Source: Congeria kusceri
Lineage: Eukaryota > Mollusca > Bivalvia > Myida > Dreissenidae
Direction of reading: 5' to 3'
NCBI GenBank assembly: GCA_027627225.1
Contig: CM051033.1
Location: 9,555,501-9,619,500 of the forward strand
DNA length: 64,000 nucleotides
Part shown: piece by piece, positions 58,574 to 64,000 of the stretch
Layout of the letters: every line of letters starts with the position of its first letter
Position numbering within the stretch: position 1 is the stretch's first letter
Notes under the pieces: model-generated
What the model saw: the letters and a program-made list of their open reading frames with translations, nothing else
Told to the model about the DNA's origin: nothing
Databases searched by the model: none
Made by a program: the position numbers and the translations under genes

Positions 58574-60895
58574 CAAGAAGGCCCTGTGGGCCCTATGACG
58601 CTCACCTCAGTCCTTGTTACCCAAAAGGAATTTGCATCCCCAAGGCGTGGCTTATTTTTATCCCAGGGGCATAATCTTAACAATCTTGGACAAACCTCTG
58701 GGCCTTGATGTTTCAGGTAAAGATTTTAAAAGTCATTTTGCTATTTAAGTCTATATAAACCATGTGACCCCTCGGGGTGTGGCTAGATTTGACCCCAGGG
58801 GCATAATTTGAACAATAATTGGAGAGGACCACTATACAATATTACATACCAAATACAGGAAAGCTATGGGCCTTGCCGTAACAGAGGAGAAGGACCTCTA
58901 TACGATATTTCATACCAAATATGAAACCTCTAGGTCTTGCGGTTTCAGAAAAGAATTTTAAAGTCATTTTGGTATTAAAGTCTATATAAACCATGTGACC
59001 CCTGGGGTGTGGTCATTTTTGACCCATGGGGCATAACTTTAACACTCTTTGTAGAGGACCACTACAGGATAGTACATGCTCAATACGAAACCTCCAGGCC
59101 TTGCGGTTTCAGAGGAGAAAATGTTTGCTATTTAAGTTTTAATAAACCATGTGACCCCCGGGCGTGGCCAGTTTTGACCCCAGGGACATAATTTGAACAA
59201 ACTTTGTAGAGAGCCACTATAGGATGCTACATACAAATATGAAACCTCTGGGCCTTATGGTTTCAGAGAAGAAGATTTTTAAAGACATTTTGCTATATAT
59301 TCTTTATAAACCATGTGACCCCTCGGGGTGTGACCAGATTTGACCCCAGGGGCATAATTTGAACAATCTTTGGTGAGGACCACTATACAATGTTACATAC
59401 CAAATACAGGAAAGCTATGGGTCTTGCCGTTTGAAAGGAGAAGGCCCTCTGCACGATATTTCATACCACATATGAAACCTCTAGGCCTTGCGGTTTCAGA
59501 GGAGAAGAATTATCAAGACATTTTGGCATTTAAGTCTATATAAACCATGTGACCCCTGGGGTGTGGTCATTTTTGACCCATGGGGCATAACTTTAACACT
59601 CTTTGTAGAGGACCACTACAGGATAGTACATGCTCAATACGAAACCTCTAGGCCTTGCGGTTTTAGAGGAGAAAATGTTTAAAGACATTTTGCTTTTTAA
59701 GTTTATATAAACCATGTGACACCCGGGGCGTGGCCAGTCTTGACCCCAGGGCCATAATTTGAACAAACTTTGTAGAGAGCCACTAAACAAAGTTACACAC
59801 CAAATAAGAAACCTCTGGGCCTTGCGGTTTCTGAGAAGAAGATTTTTAAAGACATTTTGCTATATATTCTTTATAAACCACGTGACCCTCTGGGGCATGG
59901 CCCGTTTTGACCCAAGGGGCAAAATTTGAACAAACTTTGTAAATGACCACTGAAGGATGTTACATACCAAAAATATGAAACTTCTGGGCCTTACAGTTTC
60001 AGAGAAGAAGATTGTTTAAGTCATTTTCCTATATATTCCATATAGACCATATGACCCCCAGGGCATGGCCAGTTTTGACCCCAGGGGCATAATTTGAACA
60101 ATCTTTGTAGAGGACCACTATAGGATGCTACATACCAACTATGAAACTTCTGGGCCTTGTGGTTTCAGAGAAGATTTTTAAAGTCATTTTGCTATATATT
60201 CTATATAAAACATGTGACCCCTGAGCGTGGCCCGTTTTGACCCCAGGGGCATAATTTGAACAATCTATGTAGAGGACCACTATAGGATGTTACATACAAA
60301 ATATGAAACCTCTGGGCCCTGCGGTTTCAGAGGAGAATACTTTTAAAGTCATTTTCCTATATATTCTATATAAACCATGTGACCCACAGGGCATGGCCAG
60401 TTTTGATCCCACGAGCATAATTTGAAAAATCTTTGTAGAGGAGCACTATAGGATGCTACATACCAAATACGAAACCTCTGGGCCTTGTGGTTTCAGAGAA
60501 GATTTTTAAAGTCATTTTGCTATATATTCTATATAAACCATGTGACCCCCGGGGCGTGGCCCATTGTGACTCAAGGGGCATAATTTGATCCATCTTTGTA
60601 GATGACCACTATAGAATGTTACATACAAAATATGAAACCTCTGGGCCATGCGGTTTCAGAGATTTTTTAAGTTTACACTTTTTAAATCTATTTTTAGCTC
60701 TGGTGACCTACATATGCAGCGGACCGTAACGATTTGAACAACTTTGAAAGAGGGTCACTCAATGATCATTCGAGTGAAGTTTGGTGAAAATCTGCTAAGT
60801 GGTTTAGGAGATGTTGTTTGAATGAAAAGTTGACGAAGGACGCACGGATGACAGGCGATCACAAAAGCTCACCATGAGCTAAAACGAGCGAATGT
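58574..60895 (+). mobile_element. 2.3-kb element with ~165-bp internal satellite, 11 units
   Basis: The head AACAAGAAGGCCCTGTGGGC then CCTATGACGCTCACCTCAG leads into eleven units. They are marked by AAACCATGTGACCCC at about 58761, 58992, 59147, 59311, 59544, 59712, 59880, 60047, 60211, 60374 and 60539 (about 165 bp, with two longer units of about 232 bp). Units also hold GACCCCAGGGGCATAATTTG, GAGGACCACTATAGGATG and GGGCCTTGCGGTTTCAGAG. A unique tail (60680-60895) ends GGCGATCACAAAAGCTCACC. There is no protein frame; short open frames within are artefacts. The design (unique ends flanking a satellite core) is like that of bivalve pearl-type or non-autonomous Helitron-type elements. Confidence 0.88.
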
Positions 60896-61436
60896 TGTAG
60901 TTGACGAATGGGAAACCACAATCATATGTAATTGTTGTTTAATAAATTGGTATCATGACGTTACCTTTCACAAATAGGGCCTACATAAGCGTTAGTGTTG
61001 TTTCAAGCCCTATTTCTTACATGCATCATCTGTGATGTTGCAACGCTAGGCTTCTCGTAGCTCACGTTTCGTTTTATGAGTCACAGAAAGCATTTAATGG
61101 ATACACGCGCTATCATATCAATTAAATGTTACTTTATCTGTGTGTGAAACTCAGTTCCACATCTATTGCTTTGTTAATTGCTTGGTATATACGTGCTCTT
61201 GTAACTTACATTAGTTATTGTACACATTAAATTCCATGACCAATTTAGTTCAAATGGTCGAAATACCAGGGTTATTCTCGAAGTTGTGTAATTATTTTGT
61301 TTCCATTAAGAGTGGGTCAAAACTGAATATAATTTAATACTATGAACTCGATCGTGATTAATAAATATACTTATACTATTAAAAGAAAGAAACTGGACAT
61401 GTTTTAATTGCGTTTTTTTTTATTTTGCGAGATTTT
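60896..61436. other. Non-genic stretch
   Basis: Nothing supported. Confidence 0.35.
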
Positions 61437-61935
61437 AATATGGATGACTTTGGTATCAAAATGTTGGTTATAAATTAATAATAATGCCCCCCAAAATTGA
61501 TCATAATGCCCCTGAAAATTGCTAATTCTGTAAAACGTTATTGTCATCCAAACGAAACATTATTGATTTTAAAAGTTGCAAAGACACAAACACCACAATG
61601 GCGCCGCCTTCCCGAAGCCGTTGTTTTGAGATATGTCCGTTCAATGCGCAAACGGGTGGCCACTCTAAGAAGTCAAAGAGGTGGTCACACAAGTAACTAG
61701 GTAACGAGAACACCCATAAGGCTATGAAGGTTTGTTTGTGGTGTTTAATCTTTGAAAACACCAAACACACGTATCTCAGTCGTCTTTGCAACTTTTAAAA
61801 TGCGATGACTAATGTTTCGTTTGGATGACGTTAACCTTTTACTGATTGATCAATTTGTAAGGGCATTACAATAATTGATTACCCCGGTAGTTCAATTTAT
61901 ATCCTAAATTTTGATACCAAATTCATTCGTATGTA
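61437..61935. mobile_element. ~495-bp MITE with ~130-bp inverted arms
   Basis: Left outer end GATGACTTTGGTATCAAAAT and the complement of the right end GAATGAATTTGGTATCAAAA. The inner arms share ATCCAAACGAAACATTA and TTTTAAAAGTTGCAAAGAC with high identity (left 61545-61590, right 61784-61835). The middle (61592-61783) is unique. A 67-codon frame over the left arm is not a gene. Confidence 0.8.
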
Positions 61936-62725
61936 AATCTAACAACATATAACAAATACGCAATTAAAACGTCTAAGGACAACATAATTAACAATCAGTC
62001 ACAGCATTCATCGTAACACGGTATCCTTAGCAACGCTATAACATTCACACGGCAAACACCAAAAGCATGAACATTTTAACCCAAGATACATAACAAATTG
62101 CCATTATTTGTGTGTTTCTACATACGTGCGAATTTATCACTTCAGAACTTACGCCAAATGTAAGAGTGTCATCTGAATGTTTTCAAACAACGTTACATAT
62201 TAGATATTGGCAACCAGACGAATTGTGTCGCCAATGAACAAAGGCAAGAACAAATAAGCATACAACGGGTTGATTTTTAGACGCTTGATGGAGACAATGT
62301 AAGAAATTTATGTATAGAGACGAATTGGTCCCAAACCAATAGCCGGAGGAAAACAAAGTCACAAATCAATTTGCTGACAAGTTAAACTGGACAAAACATT
62401 TTTAGTTTGTTGATTATTCACACATCTGTGGTCGAAGTATTTCAAAAGACAAACGTTATTAGATTTCAGTGAAGGTATTTTACTTACCAACAACTGTAAA
62501 GACAATGGCTTTAAGAGCTTACTTATTTGTTGATCTATTTGTGTACACAAGTGTCATGAAACCCAACTGGAATCAGTACGAGTCACTATGGAATTTGGAA
62601 ATGTTCAACTAGTAATATTTATACAGTGATTCTTTGATTAAGGTGTTCGAATCTTGTTAAAGTCAGGTCAGTTTATTTATGAGAAATGTAACTGCTTTCC
62701 TCCAGAGGGTCTTAAAGATGCAGAA
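61936..62725. other. Non-genic stretch
   Basis: AT-rich sequence; no supported gene or repeat. Confidence 0.35.
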
Positions 62726-63154
62726 GTTAATGACTTTGAGGAAACTGTGGTAAACTGAGTTAATGACTTTGAGGAAACTGTGGTAAACTGAGTTAATGAC
62801 TTTGAGGAAACTGTGATAAACTGAGTTAATGACTTTGAGGAAACTGTGGTAAACTGAGTTAATGACTTTGAGGAAACTGTGTTAAACTGAGTTAATGACT
62901 TTGAGGAAACTGTGGTAAACTGAGTTAATGACTTTGAGGAAACTGTGGTAAACTGAGTTAATGACTTTGAGAAAACTGTGGTAAACTGAGTTAATGACTT
63001 TGAGGAAACTGTGGTAAACTGAGTTAATGACTTTGAGGAAACTGTGGTAAACTGAGTTAATGACTTTGAGGAAACTGTGGTAAACTGAGTTAATGACTTT
63101 GAGGAAACTGTGGTAAACTGAGTTAATGACTTTGAGGAAACTGTGGTAAACTGA
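62726..63154. repeat. 33-bp minisatellite, 13 copies
   Basis: Thirteen units of GTTAATGACTTTGAGGAAAC then TGTGGTAAACTGA at an exact 33 bp period, nearly identical. On the minus strand a 177-codon frame (63210-62677) translates it as 13 repeats of QFTTVSSKSLT, starting at an ATG 18 residues upstream of the first repeat and ending 16 residues after the last. The near-identity at silent positions too, and the absence of splice or promoter evidence, favour a minisatellite over a repeat protein. Confidence 0.95.
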
Positions 63155-63339
63155 TTCATAAATGAAAGTATGGCACTCTTAAGGAAATTTCGACAAAATG
63201 AAATAAACATAAAAGATGAACAGCGCCTGGTGCAAATGTTTACTATATACTATACTATATACTATTATGGAACAGAACAAAGGTATGTGTTTATAGATCT
63301 CTAAACAGAATTACTACTGATGAAATCATTCATCATAAC

Positions 63340-63895
63340 TGTTATAAAACAACTGAAAAGGCAACTAAATATCAAGCATGCATATTCAAATCATATGTTA
63401 CAACATATCAAGCATTCATGTTCAAAACATACATGTATGTTACTACATATCAAGCATTCACCAAAAACATTCACATAAAAATATCTTACTATATTCAAAT
63501 TAAACAAATATGTTCCTAAATATCAAACATCCATATTCAAAAAATGTGTACTAAATATCAAACATTCAAATTAAACAAATGTGTTGCTAAATATCAAGCA
63601 TCCATATTCAAAAAATATGTACTAAATATCAAGCATTCATATTAAAAAATATGTTACTAAATAAAATATCAAGCATTCATATTAAAAAATATGTTACTAA
63701 ATATCAAGCATTCATATTAAATAATACGTTACTAAATATCAAGCATTCATATTAAAAATATGTAACTAAATATCAAGCATTCATATTCAAAAATGTCATG
63801 ACTAAATATCAAGCATTCATATTCAAAAATGTCATGAATAAATATCAAGCATTCATATTCAAATCATTTGCTACTACGTATCAACCTTTCATATC
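63340..63895. repeat. AT-rich ~36-bp degenerate array, about 14 units
   Basis: AAATATCAAGCATTCATATT followed by MAAAAATATGTTACT recurs every 33-40 bases, with length changes in the A run. It becomes most regular at 63580-63860. No coding capacity. Confidence 0.85.
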
Positions 63896-64000
63896 AAACC
63901 CATCACTGTAGGTGTGAGAGCATACACATGTCGATCACAATAGCAATGGTGTGTATGTTATATTTAATATCCCAACACACATTCCACAGACATCACGAAT

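Overview
The window is AT-rich invertebrate nuclear DNA. It contains spliced exons with GT-AG introns, decayed non-LTR retrotransposons, tRNA-derived SINE heads, MITE-like inverted repeats, minisatellites and a 200-base scaffold gap (51858-52057). Several repeat types look like those common in bivalve molluscs: arrays starting with a GCCCCC...GAAG...GGGGG terminus, 144-165 bp arrays ending in CGCTCACCT, and a 250 bp palindromic element built on GGGACGACACTTTACGC. From memory I would guess a heterodont bivalve such as Dreissena; this is recognition, not a search result. There is nothing prokaryotic here: no operons, no CRISPR array and no rRNA.

Layout. 1-7 kb: no gene; a 34 bp x5 minisatellite, a 214 bp tandem duplication, and a large foldback element (5329-6146) made of about 25 copies of a 12 bp near-palindrome spaced 21 bp apart. 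7.4-9.6 kb: a three-exon gene (A) coding for 162 aa, with a poly(A) signal. 10-22 kb: SINE heads, an inverted pair of a ~370 bp repeat, a ten-unit 144 bp array, and AT-rich DNA. 22.8-34 kb: minus-strand non-LTR retrotransposon remains. LINE-1 (ORF1, endonuclease, RT, C-terminal CCHC) is broken up by an internally deleted second element (LINE-2, which carries a 2A-like NPGP motif), by simple repeats, and by a 1.2 kb segment repeated at 46-47 kb. 34-43 kb: small MITEs, SINE heads, and two arrays with a ~145 bp period (38.5-40.6 kb). 43.6-45.1 kb: a second three-exon gene (B), a distant paralogue of gene A. 46-64 kb: repeats only, including a 1 kb tandem duplication in which one copy holds a MITE and the other is the empty site, 30 bp x10 and 33 bp x13 minisatellites, foldback elements, and a 2.3 kb array of 165 bp units.

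The most interesting content is the gene A/gene B pair. They share intron phases, a 57-nt middle exon and scattered residues at matching spacing, and I cannot assign them to a known family. Almost everything else is mobile or tandemly repeated DNA, so the genes form no pathway that can be read from this window.
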